Shown here: in pieces, positions 19,216 through 27,910 of the stretch
How positions within the stretch are numbered: the first letter of the stretch is position 1
Layout: the number at the start of each line of letters is the position of its first letter
DNA from: Deltaproteobacteria bacterium
GTDB taxonomy: Bacteria; Myxococcota; B64-G9
Direction of reading: 5' to 3'
Length of the DNA: 37,590 nucleotides
Assembly (NCBI GenBank): GCA_016935365.1
Contig: JAFGRB010000076.1
Coordinates: 1 to 37,590, forward strand
Made by a program: the position numbers and the translations under genes
Notes under the pieces: generated by a model
Seen by the model: the letters and a program-made list of their open reading frames with translations, nothing else
Told to the model about the DNA's origin: nothing
Databases searched by the model: none

Positions 19216-19455
19216 TCATCTCCCGGCCTTGCGATCGCCGAGCGGCTGGTTGCAACGCGGGCAGCGTCCGGCGATGCGGCTGACCTGCCCCTGCCAGCCG
19301 CAGCCATCGCAGCGCACCTGCTGCAGCACCTCGCTCTTGGGCTGCTTGCGGAAGAGCTTCGACAGCATGCCGAGCACGGCCAGGACCCCGATCGCGATCC
19401 CGATCCAGACGAGGAGATCGCCGACCGTCGTGTCGCCGAATGCGATCTTTTCCAT
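19216..19455 (-). CDS. Small membrane protein with C-terminal zinc ribbon
   Basis: 79 residues. The N-terminal half has one hydrophobic segment (LLVWIGIAIGVLAVLGML); the C-terminal half has two Cys pairs, CDGC and CPRC, 16-18 residues apart, which form a zinc ribbon. It is the first gene of the operon with the two GlgC-like genes (25-base gap). Partner unknown. The start at 19455 is chosen because AGAGG precedes it and the upstream frame overlaps the opposite-strand lipoprotein gene. Confidence 0.7.
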   Translation of the reverse strand: MEKIAFGDTTVGDLLVWIGIAIGVLAVLGMLSKLFRKQPKSEVLQQVRCDGCGWQGQVSRIAGRCPRCNQPLGDRKAGR

Positions 19456-19557
19456 GCCCGCACCTCTGAGGCCGGACCGCGCCAGGCCTTCGCGCAGGGC
19501 GAAGATCGCCCTGGAACGCTTCAACTTTTCATCGGGCCAGGCTATCATAGAGAGCGC

Positions 19558-20034
19558 ATGTCCACCCGTCAAGCCATCTGGGGCCTGCTCATCGCCTCGT
19601 GCGCGCTCTGGGCTTCGAGCTGCGGGCCCGGCCTGCACGAGCTCTACACCCGGCTGCCGGAGCAGGACAAGGAGCTCTTCGACCGCAACCGGCAGTTCAT
19701 GACCGAGCGCCAGCGGTCGCAGTTCCTCGAGCTCGGCCAGTCCGCGGACCGGGTCGACTTCGTCGAGTCCCTGCGGATCCAGGAGCGCCTGGCGCGCTTC
19801 CCGGCGCACATCCGCGAGGCCATCCTGGCCCAGCGGGCGATCGCCGGCATGGACGCCGAGGCGCTCCTGCTCGCCTGGGGACCGCCGGATCGCATCCTGC
19901 GGCTGAAGCGCAGCGGGATCGAGGAGCAGCACTGGCTCTACCGGCGCCCGGCTGCCGACGGGCCGATCCGCGACCAGCGGGTGGTCTTCGTCGCGGGCGT
20001 GGTGACCGAGATCCTCCTCTCGCCGGGCGATTGA
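19558..20034 (+). CDS. Small lipoprotein of unknown function
   Basis: 158 residues with a signal peptide ending in ASSC, a lipoprotein-type cleavage site. The body is charged and helical (LPEQDKELFDRNRQFM, LRIQERLARFPAHIREAI), followed by a short beta segment with WGPPDRILR and QHWLYRR. That ending resembles the small outer-membrane BamE/SmpA-like or DUF-type WGxPd folds, but the resemblance is weak. It lies divergent from the zinc-ribbon operon with about 100 bases between starts. A poor -10-like TATCAT lies only ten bases before the ATG, so no promoter is called. Confidence 0.65.
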   Translation: MSTRQAIWGLLIASCALWASSCGPGLHELYTRLPEQDKELFDRNRQFMTERQRSQFLELGQSADRVDFVESLRIQERLARFPAHIREAILAQRAIAGMDAEALLLAWGPPDRILRLKRSGIEEQHWLYRRPAADGPIRDQRVVFVAGVVTEILLSPGD

Positions 20035-20085
20035 TGGCCCGGTCGAACCCTTTTCGAATTTGCTCGGCAAGCGAGCCCATCACGA

Positions 20086-20114
20086 TTGACACACCGGACT
20101 TTGCTCGCCATAAT
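20086..20114 (+). promoter_or_regulatory. Strong sigma-70-type promoter of the MopE-like lipoprotein gene
   Basis: Consensus TTGACA at 20086-20091, 17 bases, then CATAAT at 20109-20114, five of six matches to the -10 box with ideal spacing. The ATG at 20169 follows about 48 bases after the predicted start, with AAGGGAG at 20154-20160. Such a strong match is rare in high-GC genomes and suggests high constitutive expression. Confidence 0.75.
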
Positions 20115-20168
20115 GGTCCAAGTTTCCGTGAGGATTCGACAGCCCGGTCTTCGAAGGGAGCGTAGCCG

Positions 20169-22421
20169 ATGATGCGAGCGAAGAAGCTGGCGAGCAAGGT
20201 GGCGGTACTCGGTCTGGGTGCGGCGATGTGCATCTCACTCGCAGCCTGCAGCGGAGGGGGCAGCGATTTCGTGGACGAGGACGGAGACGGCTGGGCGCCA
20301 CCGGCCGACTGCGACGACGCGAATGCCGCGGTCCACCCGCTCGCCGTGGACGAGCCTTACAACGGCGTGGACGAGGACTGCGTCGACGGCGATCTGACCG
20401 ACGTCGATCGCGACGGCTACGACGGGCAGGAGGCGGGCGGGACCGACTGCGACGACGGGGACGCGCGCCGCTTCCCGGGCAACGCCGAGGTGCCCTACGA
20501 CGGGATCGACCAGGACTGCGACGGCAACGACTTGATCGACGTGGACGGCGACGACCACAACGGCCTGGAAGCGAACGGCGACGACTGCGACGACACGGAC
20601 CCCGACGTCTACCCCGGCGCGGTGGAGATCCCCGGCGACGGCATCGATCAGGACTGCGACGGCGAGGACATCATCGTGATCGAGAACGACGCGGACGGCG
20701 ACGGCTTCGTGACCGCCGCCGAGGACTGGGGCCTGGACTGCGACGACACGGATCCGGAGATCTACCCCGGCGCGCCCGAGCGCTGCAACATGCTGGACGA
20801 CGACTGCGACGGTGAGACCGACGAGGGCCTGACGGACTGGGATATCGACGGGCACCCGGCCTGCCGCGACTGCGACGACTACGACAACTCGGTCTACCCG
20901 GGCGCCATGGAGCAGGCGTACGACGGCGAGGACCAGGACTGCGACGGGCTGGACCTGCAGGACGTGGACGGCGACGGCGTGATCTCCGACATCGTGATCC
21001 CCAACGGCGACTGCGATGACAACGATCCGACCATCTACCCCGGCGCCACGGAGACCTGCGACAACAAGGACAACGACTGCAACGGGATCGTGGACGACGG
21101 CATCTCCGATGCGGACAGCGACGGCGACGGGGTCAAGGACTGCCTGGACTGCGCCCCCAACGAGTTCGCGATCAGCCCGAACCGCCCCGAGGTCCCGGGA
21201 GACTCGATGGACAACGACTGCGACGGCCTGACCGACGAGACGAACATCGACTCCGACAATGTGCCGGGAGGCGACCTCCAGGGGCTGGCGCCCGACTGCT
21301 GCGACGCCGGCGACGAGGCGTCCCTGGGCTGCGACCCGCTGACCCGCAACCAGATCCACGGGGCCTACACCGATCCCAGCGGCGTCGTGGTCGAGGCCGC
21401 CCCCGAGATCTACTACGACGGGATCGACCAGGACTGCGACGGCAGCGACGTGACCGACGCGGACGGCGACGGCCACGACTCCATCATGGTCGCGGGCGGC
21501 GACGACTGCGACGACGCCAACCCCGAGGCCTACCCCGGCCACGAGGAGGTCTGCCAGGATCCGAGCGACAACGACTGTGACGGCACGGTCAACGAAGACT
21601 GCGGAGCCGGCTTCGACGAGGACGTGGAGGTGCCCGGGGCCCTCTTCACGCGCGGCCTGCCCGACGCGACCGATGGAACCCGGACCAAGAAGGCCCGCGA
21701 GCCGGATCAGAGCCCGGCCGTCGAGATCAACATGAGCTCCTTCTACATCGACAAGTACGAGGTGACCATCTCCCAGTACCGGCGCTGCGTCGCGGCCGGC
21801 GCCTGCCTCATCCACCACATCGACGGGTGGGGCTCGGCGAGCGACCCGGAGTACTGGTTCAATCAGGACAAGGGCCTCCACCCGGCCCTGTTCGTGACAT
21901 GGGACGACGCCCAGGCGTACTGCGCCTGGGTCGGCAAGCAGCTGCCCACCGAGGCCCAGTGGGAGATGGCCGCCCGGGGAGCCCTGCCCAACGACCGCAT
22001 CTTCCCCTGGGGGGATCCGGAGTGGGTCAACCCGTCCGGGGGTGGCGCCTCCGTGCGCCAGCCGGTCAGCTGCGATCTGGCCAACCACGCGCACCTGTGC
22101 ACCCAGGAGATGTGCGTGGGCGACGTGACGCCGGCCGACGAGTACCCCGGCGGCGTCAGCCCCTACGGCGCCTACAACATGGCGGGCAACGTCTCCGAGT
22201 GGGTGGACGACTGGTATAGCTCCGGCTACTACGACGTCTCGCCGCTCGACGATCCGCCCGGGCCGGCGACCGGCACCGAGCGGGTCTACCGGGGCGGGTC
22301 GTTCTCGGGCGACGACTACGAGATGGAGAGCGTCACCCGCAGGAAGGCCATCCCGAGCGGACAGAGCGTGACCCTGGGGTTCCGCTGCGCCCGCATGCCG
22401 CCCGAGGCCTGGCAGCCCTGA
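20169..22421 (+). CDS. Lipoprotein with MopE-type DCDD repeats and FGE/SUMF1-like domain
   Basis: A 750-residue lipoprotein: signal peptide ending in the lipobox LAAC, then about nine MopE-type metal-binding repeats (residues about 33-480). Each repeat has the pattern DxDGDG...DCDD...YPGA...DGxDqDCDG; seven carry a canonical DCDD and two are degenerate. The acidic repeats probably bind calcium. Residues about 487-745 form a formylglycine-generating-enzyme-like (SUMF1) domain with YIDKYEVTISQYRRC, QLPTEAQWEMAARG, YNMAGNVSEWVDDW and TLGFRCA. The cysteine pair that catalyses sulfatase activation is not in the expected place, after RGGSF, so it is likely a structural or binding module. Surface exposed by inference. 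Confidence 0.85.
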   Translation: MMRAKKLASKVAVLGLGAAMCISLAACSGGGSDFVDEDGDGWAPPADCDDANAAVHPLAVDEPYNGVDEDCVDGDLTDVDRDGYDGQEAGGTDCDDGDARRFPGNAEVPYDGIDQDCDGNDLIDVDGDDHNGLEANGDDCDDTDPDVYPGAVEIPGDGIDQDCDGEDIIVIENDADGDGFVTAAEDWGLDCDDTDPEIYPGAPERCNMLDDDCDGETDEGLTDWDIDGHPACRDCDDYDNSVYPGAMEQAYDGEDQDCDGLDLQDVDGDGVISDIVIPNGDCDDNDPTIYPGATETCDNKDNDCNGIVDDGISDADSDGDGVKDCLDCAPNEFAISPNRPEVPGDSMDNDCDGLTDETNIDSDNVPGGDLQGLAPDCCDAGDEASLGCDPLTRNQIHGAYTDPSGVVVEAAPEIYYDGIDQDCDGSDVTDADGDGHDSIMVAGGDDCDDANPEAYPGHEEVCQDPSDNDCDGTVNEDCGAGFDEDVEVPGALFTRGLPDATDGTRTKKAREPDQSPAVEINMSSFYIDKYEVTISQYRRCVAAGACLIHHIDGWGSASDPEYWFNQDKGLHPALFVTWDDAQAYCAWVGKQLPTEAQWEMAARGALPNDRIFPWGDPEWVNPSGGGASVRQPVSCDLANHAHLCTQEMCVGDVTPADEYPGGVSPYGAYNMAGNVSEWVDDWYSSGYYDVSPLDDPPGPATGTERVYRGGSFSGDDYEMESVTRRKAIPSGQSVTLGFRCARMPPEAWQP

Positions 22422-22551
22422 GCCTCATCCATCTTCCCCGTCGTCGTTTTCCGCTGCGAAGCAGCGGGGGGCTTGGCACGCTCCGATATGTGCGCGGCCA
22501 TGGCTTCGCCCCGGGCTGTCCTATTGCGCCCCGTTGGCTGTCGTTCGGGGT
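22422..22551. terminator. Candidate bidirectional transcription end between convergent genes
   Basis: A perfect 7-bp hairpin, CCGCTGC at 22451-22457 and GCAGCGG at 22461-22467 with loop GAA, lies between the convergent ends of the MopE-like gene and the cyclase gene. No T-run follows on either strand, so it is not a classic intrinsic terminator; it may block or slow transcription. Confidence 0.35.
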
Positions 22552-24762
22552 CTACTTGCTGAGCATCCGCCAGACCCCGTCCCAGTCGGCACTCGGCTCG
22601 GCCGCCATCTGGCGGCAACGATCGGCAAAGACCGCCGAGGGGGGATCCGGCTGCTCGCGGGCCAGGCGCTCGAAGACGGCCAGGGCCTCCGCCCAGCTGC
22701 CGGCCCGGTAGGCCTGCAGGGCGCGCTCGAAGTCCGCCACCCAGCCGTCCTCCGGGCCGGGCGGGCCCTCGTGCAGCAGCTCGTAGATGCGCTTCGCCTC
22801 CTGCTTGCCCTTCACGGCCACCCGATCCAGCTCGCGGAACGAGAAGGCGTCCCCGGCCGCCTCGCGGGTGGCCTGGCCCACGATGACGCGGGAGCCGAAG
22901 ACCTTGTTGAGGCCCTCGAGGCGCGAGGCCAGGTTCACCTCGTCGCCGACCGCCGTGTAGTCGAAGCGCTCGGCCGAGCCCATGTTGCCCACGGACATGG
23001 GACCGGTGTTGACGCCGATGCCGATTCGTAGCCGGGGCCAGCCCCGGGCCTGCCACTCCGCGTCCAGATCGGCCAGGCGCCTCAGCATCTCCAGGGCCGC
23101 GCGGCACGCCGCGGCCGCGTGATCCGGAATGGGCACCGGCGCGCCGAACAGGGCCATGATGGCGTCGCCGATGTACTTGTCCAGCATGCCACGATGCTCG
23201 AGGACCACGTCGGTCATGGGGGTCAAGTAGGCGTTCAGCAAGCTGGTCAGCGTCTCCGGCGGCAGGCCCTCGGACAGGGTGGTGAAGGATCGGATATCCG
23301 AGAACAGCACGGTCAGCTCCCGGCGCTCGCCGCCCAGGCGCAGCGCGCCCGGCTTCTCGAGCAGCTGCTCGATCACGTCCGGCGAGAGGTAGTGGGCGAA
23401 GGCGTGCCTGAGCCGCCGGCGCTGCAGCCCCTCGGCCAGGTAGCGCAGCAACAGGCAAGCCGTGCCGACCACCATCACCACGATCACCGGCCAGAGCACG
23501 GGCATCCACAGCAAGGAGACGCCAAACAGCACCTGGCACGCGCCCAGGTAGGTGAGCAAGACAACGAGCGTGGCTCCGCTCTGGGCCAGGGGGCCCAGCG
23601 AGAACACAGGCCAGTACGGCAGGCAGACGAGCAGACCCAGCAGCAGGCAGACGAGCAGGTCCAGCGTCCACGGAGGGCGCTGCAGGGGATCGCCGCGCAG
23701 GAGGTTGTCCACCGCGGTGGCGTGGACCTCCACGCCCGGATAGTCCTCGTCGGTGGAAGTCGTGGTCCGATCATGGCCGAAGAAGGTCACCCCCACCAGG
23801 GCGATCTTGCCTTCCAGTGCCTCCGGGGGGATGCGGCCCGCGACCAGATCGACGATCGAGTACGTGGGGAAGCTGCCGGACGGCCCGCGGTAGTTCAGGA
23901 CCATCGACAGGTCCTCGTCGAGCGTGAGCGCGCTCGGGCCGAAGCGCAGCTCGGGCTCGGGCCCCATGCCCAGGAAGGCCAGCCGGGCCTTGCCCAGACC
24001 CTGGTGCGCAGCCACGAGCTGGAGCGACAGCGGCGCGTAGTAGCCGCGGCCATGGCGGCGCACCATGACCAGCTTGCGCAGCAGGCCCGTGCCGTCCTCC
24101 ATCACCGTGGCCACCCCAAGCGCGGACGCCGCGGCATTCAGCTCGGGCATCGAGGCGCGAAAACGCAGCGAGTCGGGCACGGCCCTGGCGCCGGAGATGC
24201 TCTGCCCGTAGCGCGCCTTGGCCAGCGCCGGATCGCGCATCTCGCCCCGCTGGCCCCTGCCCAGGTGAAAGGCGAGGATCACGTTGCCCGCCCGCTGCAC
24301 GGCCTGCACGAGCCGCTCGTCCGCCCGCAGCTCGAAGTCGACCCGCGAGAGCAGCTCGCGCGCCGGGCCTTCGCCGGCCGGCGTCTCGCGGAAGTAGCAG
24401 GAGATGTCCGCCCGCAGCTCGTCGGGCAGCAGCCGCTCCGGGTCGGGGAAGAAGGCGTCCAGCCCGATGACCCGCACCCGGCTCGCGGCCAGGGCGTCGA
24501 GCATCTTCGCCCAGCCGTCGCGATGCTCGTAGAGCTCGGGCGCCTGCTGGAGCGTGCGGTCGTCGTAGGCCAGGATGACCACCTCGTCGCCCGTGGAGAC
24601 AGGCCCCCTCAGCACGAAGCGCAGATCCAGGCTGCGGGCCTCGAGCTGCTCGATCCACTCGCCCACCGCGCCCAGTCGGCGGGTGCGCTGCAAGGCGGCC
24701 AGCCCCGCGAGCAGCAGGCCGAGCAGCGCACCGACGAAGAGGGGGTGGCGCAGGAGCTTCAT
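22552..24762 (-). CDS. CHASE2-domain class III adenylate/guanylate cyclase
   Basis: 736 residues. An N-terminal signal anchor (LFVGALLGLLLAGLAALQ) is followed by an extracytoplasmic CHASE2 sensor domain (about 35-390; ILAYDDRTLQQAPEL, VIGLDAFFPDPERL, GKIALVGVTFFG). Three or four membrane helices (about 400-470) follow, then a class III nucleotide cyclase domain. The two metal-binding aspartates are Asp489 (LFSDIRSF) and Asp533 (DKYIGDAIM), and YTAVGDEVNLASRLEG carries the transition-state residues. A short helical tail completes it. It makes a cyclic nucleotide, most likely cAMP, in response to an external signal. It overlaps the FecR-like gene by 4 bases. Confidence 0.9.
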   Translation of the reverse strand: MKLLRHPLFVGALLGLLLAGLAALQRTRRLGAVGEWIEQLEARSLDLRFVLRGPVSTGDEVVILAYDDRTLQQAPELYEHRDGWAKMLDALAASRVRVIGLDAFFPDPERLLPDELRADISCYFRETPAGEGPARELLSRVDFELRADERLVQAVQRAGNVILAFHLGRGQRGEMRDPALAKARYGQSISGARAVPDSLRFRASMPELNAAASALGVATVMEDGTGLLRKLVMVRRHGRGYYAPLSLQLVAAHQGLGKARLAFLGMGPEPELRFGPSALTLDEDLSMVLNYRGPSGSFPTYSIVDLVAGRIPPEALEGKIALVGVTFFGHDRTTTSTDEDYPGVEVHATAVDNLLRGDPLQRPPWTLDLLVCLLLGLLVCLPYWPVFSLGPLAQSGATLVVLLTYLGACQVLFGVSLLWMPVLWPVIVVMVVGTACLLLRYLAEGLQRRRLRHAFAHYLSPDVIEQLLEKPGALRLGGERRELTVLFSDIRSFTTLSEGLPPETLTSLLNAYLTPMTDVVLEHRGMLDKYIGDAIMALFGAPVPIPDHAAAACRAALEMLRRLADLDAEWQARGWPRLRIGIGVNTGPMSVGNMGSAERFDYTAVGDEVNLASRLEGLNKVFGSRVIVGQATREAAGDAFSFRELDRVAVKGKQEAKRIYELLHEGPPGPEDGWVADFERALQAYRAGSWAEALAVFERLAREQPDPPSAVFADRCRQMAAEPSADWDGVWRMLSK

Positions 24763-25724
24763 CGGCGAGCGAGGTGGATCTCGAAGGCGTACCAGCCGTC
24801 GGCCGCCTTGCCCGGATCGAGCTTCACGGCGAGATCCCTCGCGCAGGCCGGCACGGGCAGGCCGCCGCCGAGCGCGATCCGGATCGCCTTGCCGCCGGCC
24901 AGCTTGATGCGCACCTGGATCCGGTCCAGCTCGAGCCCGTAGCGCTCGAGCGCAGCTTGCAGGCACGCCCGGAGCGCCGGATCGTCCCGGAGCTTCTGCA
25001 GCCACGCGGGCAGCGCCTTGCGCTCCCGCTTCAGGCCGGGCTTCCTGCGCACGGTCCTCTTGGAACTGCGATCCTTCTCCTTCTCCTCGGCCAAGGCGCT
25101 GCTCGTGTCCGGGGCCGCCTCCTCGTCCGCGAGGGCCCCGCCCTCCGCGAACGATCCCCCACCCGGGAAGCTCTTGCTGGACTTCACCGGGCCGCCGCCC
25201 CGCGGGCCGCCGGGCGGAAGCGCGGTCAGGCTCTTGGCCGCATCCTGGGTCTCGCTCTCCTCGCGCTTGTAGCCCTCGGTCTGGCCGCCGGCCATGCGGA
25301 CCTGCCAGCCCACCATGCGCTCGGCGTTCTGCCTCTCCCGGGGATCGAGCAGGGCCTCGAACTGATCCGCGAGCGACTCGCTCGCCTTCGGGGCATCGAG
25401 CAAGTAGATGCCGCTGACGGGCAGATCGACCCCCTCGTCGATGCGCGCCAGGTAGCCGTTGGCGACCAGGTGCACCACGGCCAGCCCCCCCTGGCTCACC
25501 TGGATGCGGTCGTCCCTGTAGAGCCGCACGCCGGGCTGGGCGCGAAAAGCCTCGCCCGAGACCGGCTGGATGCGGACCTCCCCCATCGCGGCCACGAGCG
25601 CGGCCGGGGCATCGCCCGTGCGGCCGTCCGGCCGGGCCAGCTCGGGCGTCTTGCCCTCGGAGCGCTCCGCACAGCCGATCAGCAGCATCGAGAGGAGCAA
25701 CAGCCGGATCGAGTATGCACGCAT
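24759..25724 (-). CDS. FecR-domain lipoprotein paired with the CHASE2 cyclase
   Basis: 321 residues. The signal peptide ends in LLIGC, a good lipobox. Residues about 45-120 are a FecR-type beta domain with MGEVRIQPVSGE, GVRLYRDDRIQVSQGG and an ending like ARIDEGVDL. A charged, Gly-rich linker (about 170-240) and a C-terminal basic/helical domain follow. FecR-domain proteins sit next to CHASE2 cyclases in many delta-type genomes, so it probably presents an envelope signal to the cyclase. AGGAGG precedes the ATG at 25724; the in-frame ATG at 25745 is less likely. Confidence 0.8.
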   Translation of the reverse strand: MRAYSIRLLLLSMLLIGCAERSEGKTPELARPDGRTGDAPAALVAAMGEVRIQPVSGEAFRAQPGVRLYRDDRIQVSQGGLAVVHLVANGYLARIDEGVDLPVSGIYLLDAPKASESLADQFEALLDPRERQNAERMVGWQVRMAGGQTEGYKREESETQDAAKSLTALPPGGPRGGGPVKSSKSFPGGGSFAEGGALADEEAAPDTSSALAEEKEKDRSSKRTVRRKPGLKRERKALPAWLQKLRDDPALRACLQAALERYGLELDRIQVRIKLAGGKAIRIALGGGLPVPACARDLAVKLDPGKAADGWYAFEIHLARR

Positions 25725-25822
25725 GGCGCGTCCTCCTTGGATCACTCCTGCTTGTGACGTCTGTCCCTCACGCCGGATCTACCCGCGGCTCTCGAGCGCA
25801 AGCGCCAGAAAAACCTACCGGA

Positions 25823-27697
25823 TCACTCGGGCGACACGCCCGGCGGGAGATCCGGGAAGTCCTCCTCCGTATCCGGCTCGGCTGCGATACCCGGCGGCAG
25901 CGCGCCCTCGCCCGCGCCGGGATCGGGTGCGCGCGCGCCGTCCGCGCCCGCATCCGGCGGGCGTCCGAAGACCTGGTCCGGCTGGCGGCCGAGGCCCTTG
26001 AAGTCGAAGCCGAGCGCCTCGGCCTCCTCGACGTACGAGCCCGAGGCCAGCCGGATCTCTCCATTGGGCACCACGATGATGGCCGCCTCGCCCAGCACGG
26101 GGCACTTGTCCTCGCAGGTGCCGCAGCCCGCGCAGCGCATCGGATCCACGACCGGCAGCCCCACCCGGTGCGCCGCGTCGCGGGTCGTGCAGATCGCGTT
26201 GTAGGGGCACGCCTCGTCGCAGATCAAGCAGTGCCTGTTCTCGGCCCAGGCGATGCAGCGCTCGGTGCGGATGATGGCCGTGCCCACCTTGGCGTGCTGC
26301 TTCTCCACCAGCGAGAGCGGCCGGATGGCGCGGGTGGGGCAGACCTGGCCGCAGACATTGCACTCCACCTCGCAGTGGGCGTGCCGCAGATCCATGTAGG
26401 GGGCCCACAGTCCCTCGAGCCCGGCCCGGTGCCAGTCGGGCTGGAGCGTGTTGGTCAGGCAGGCCCGCACGCACTCGCCGCAGCGGACGCAGCGCGCCAG
26501 GAAGTCCGGCTCCGGGCGCGCGCCCGGCGGTCGGATCAGCCTGCCGTGGCGCGAGGGCAAGGGGTCGAAGCGCGTCGAGGGATGGGCCAGGTCGGCCGAG
26601 AGCGCGAGCGAGCCGCCGAAACCGGAGGCGATCGAGGCGAGAAAACCCCGCCGGCTCAGGGCCGGGCTCCCGGCCGGGGCCGCCAGAGGCGCGCGCGCGC
26701 GCTCCGACTCCGGCTCGTCCTGCGCGCAGGCCTCGGCCGGCGCCTCGGCGGCCGGTCGCTTCTCGAGCGGCCCGAAGCCGAACGACACGGCCTGCTCGGG
26801 GCAGGTGCGCACGCAGCGCAGGCAGACGATGCACTCGTGCCTGTCCGCATCCGTGCCGCACGGGTGGATGGCGCCCGTGGGGCACTCGCGCACGCAGCGA
26901 TTGCAGCCCGTGCAAGCCTCGCTCACCCGGCGGCGGTACGGTGCCCAGTGGCCCAGCCAGGCCAGCAGGCCGCCCAGCGGGCACAGGTGCCGGCACCAGA
27001 AGCGCGGCTGCAGGCGGGAGAGCGCGAGCAGCACGACCAGCAGCACCGCCATGCCGGCGGCGCCGGCAAAGGACGGCAAGGCGAGGTCCGCGTGCGCCCA
27101 GGCGGTCCACTCGAACCACTCGCCCACCGGCCGCACGACGCCCAGCCCGGCCTCCTGGATGCCCGCGGCCAGGGGGTAGAAGACCGTGGCCGCGAAGCGC
27201 GTGAAGAGCACCAGCGGGTCGCAGAAGCCCAGCAGCTCGAAGCCGGCCAGGGCGGCCACCAGCACGATGATCAGCACTGCGTACTTGACCACCCGGGCGC
27301 GGCGGAAGGCCTCGCGGTTGGCGCGCGCCTTGGTGGGGCTCGCCACGAAGCGATCCGAGAGGTCGAGCAGCGCCCCCAAGGGGCAGACGTGGCTGCAGAA
27401 GACCCGGCCGAGCACCGCGGCCAGGGCGACGAAGCCCAGCGAGACGAGCAGCGGCAGCACGAACGCGCGCCCGGCCACCGAGGCGGCCAAGGCGACGAGC
27501 GGATCGGAGAGCAGGTAGGCGTCCACGGGCCAGCTCGGCCGGCCGCCGTACGAGGCCAGCCAGAACAGTGCGAAGAAGAGGCTGACGGACAGGACCTGCA
27601 GGCCGCGCTGGAAGCTCGCGCGCCACCAGACCGCACCCGCCGCGGCGAGGCCGAGGGCGAGCAGGACGAAGGCGGGGTGGAACCAGGACGCGGTCAT
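25823..27697 (-). CDS. Polyferredoxin membrane protein, NapH-NapG-type fusion
   Basis: 624 residues. The N-terminal half has about five membrane helices and two C-x3-CP motifs (FCSHVCPLG, WCRHLCPLG), as in NapH-type quinol-oxidising polyferredoxins. Next come two 4Fe-4S ligand sets (CTGCNRCVRECP, CIVCLRCVRTCP). A twin-arginine-like segment, LSRRGFLASIASG, lies internally near residue 346. The C-terminal half has about four more Cys sets (CVRCGECVRAC, CNVCGQVCP, CDEACP, CAGCGTCEDKCP) like NapG/MauM ferredoxins, and ends in a Pro/Asp-rich tail. It would pass electrons from the quinol pool to an unknown partner. No ribosome-binding site is obvious upstream. No reductase gene lies nearby. Confidence 0.8.
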   Translation of the reverse strand: MTASWFHPAFVLLALGLAAAGAVWWRASFQRGLQVLSVSLFFALFWLASYGGRPSWPVDAYLLSDPLVALAASVAGRAFVLPLLVSLGFVALAAVLGRVFCSHVCPLGALLDLSDRFVASPTKARANREAFRRARVVKYAVLIIVLVAALAGFELLGFCDPLVLFTRFAATVFYPLAAGIQEAGLGVVRPVGEWFEWTAWAHADLALPSFAGAAGMAVLLVVLLALSRLQPRFWCRHLCPLGGLLAWLGHWAPYRRRVSEACTGCNRCVRECPTGAIHPCGTDADRHECIVCLRCVRTCPEQAVSFGFGPLEKRPAAEAPAEACAQDEPESERARAPLAAPAGSPALSRRGFLASIASGFGGSLALSADLAHPSTRFDPLPSRHGRLIRPPGARPEPDFLARCVRCGECVRACLTNTLQPDWHRAGLEGLWAPYMDLRHAHCEVECNVCGQVCPTRAIRPLSLVEKQHAKVGTAIIRTERCIAWAENRHCLICDEACPYNAICTTRDAAHRVGLPVVDPMRCAGCGTCEDKCPVLGEAAIIVVPNGEIRLASGSYVEEAEALGFDFKGLGRQPDQVFGRPPDAGADGARAPDPGAGEGALPPGIAAEPDTEEDFPDLPPGVSPE

Positions 27698-27748
27698 GAC
27701 GAGAGGCTAGATCAATCAACCGGCGCGGTCAAAGGTGTCGGCACCCCC

Positions 27749-27885
27749 ATCCCCGCCTTCCCCCCGTAAAGAGACTGTCGATAATCGCAAGATTATCGAA
27801 AAAAGACCCTGCAACTCTGCGAAACGCAGGGGTGTGCAAGTCGAAAAACTGCGTTTTTCGACAGTCTCTAAAGGGGGAAGGGGAT
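27749..27885. repeat. REP-like palindrome split by a MITE
   Basis: CTTCCCCC at 27757-27764 pairs with GGGGGAAG at 27873-27880, and ATCCCC (27749-27754) with GGGGAT (27880-27885) after a small bulge. If the element at 27771-27868 and one TAAA copy are removed, the rest forms a compact hairpin with loop CGTAAA, like the GC-rich intergenic palindromes of many high-GC genomes. Confidence 0.65.
27771..27868. mobile_element. 98-bp MITE-like element with TAAA target-site duplication
   Basis: Perfect 11-bp terminal inverted repeats, GAGACTGTCGA (27771-27781) and TCGACAGTCTC (27858-27868), flanked by direct TAAA on both sides (27767-27770 and 27869-27872). The interior is lower in GC than the host and folds into three hairpins: CGATAATC/GATTATCG at 27779-27798, CTGCG/CGCAG at 27817-27829, and TCGAAAAAC/GTTTTTCGA at 27841-27861. 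No transposase is encoded, so it would need a full-length relative elsewhere. Confidence 0.8.
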
Positions 27886-27910
27886 CTGTGCTCATCGATC
27901 ACATGGATAC

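Noticed and set aside
19520-19548. TTCAAC and TATCAT with 17-base spacing before the small lipoprotein
   Set aside because: The -35 is poor, and the -10 lies only ten bases before the ATG, so the mRNA would have almost no leader.
22473-22490. TTGGCACG like a sigma-54 -24 box
   Set aside because: There is no GC at the right distance for a -12 box, and the next gene downstream is on the other strand.
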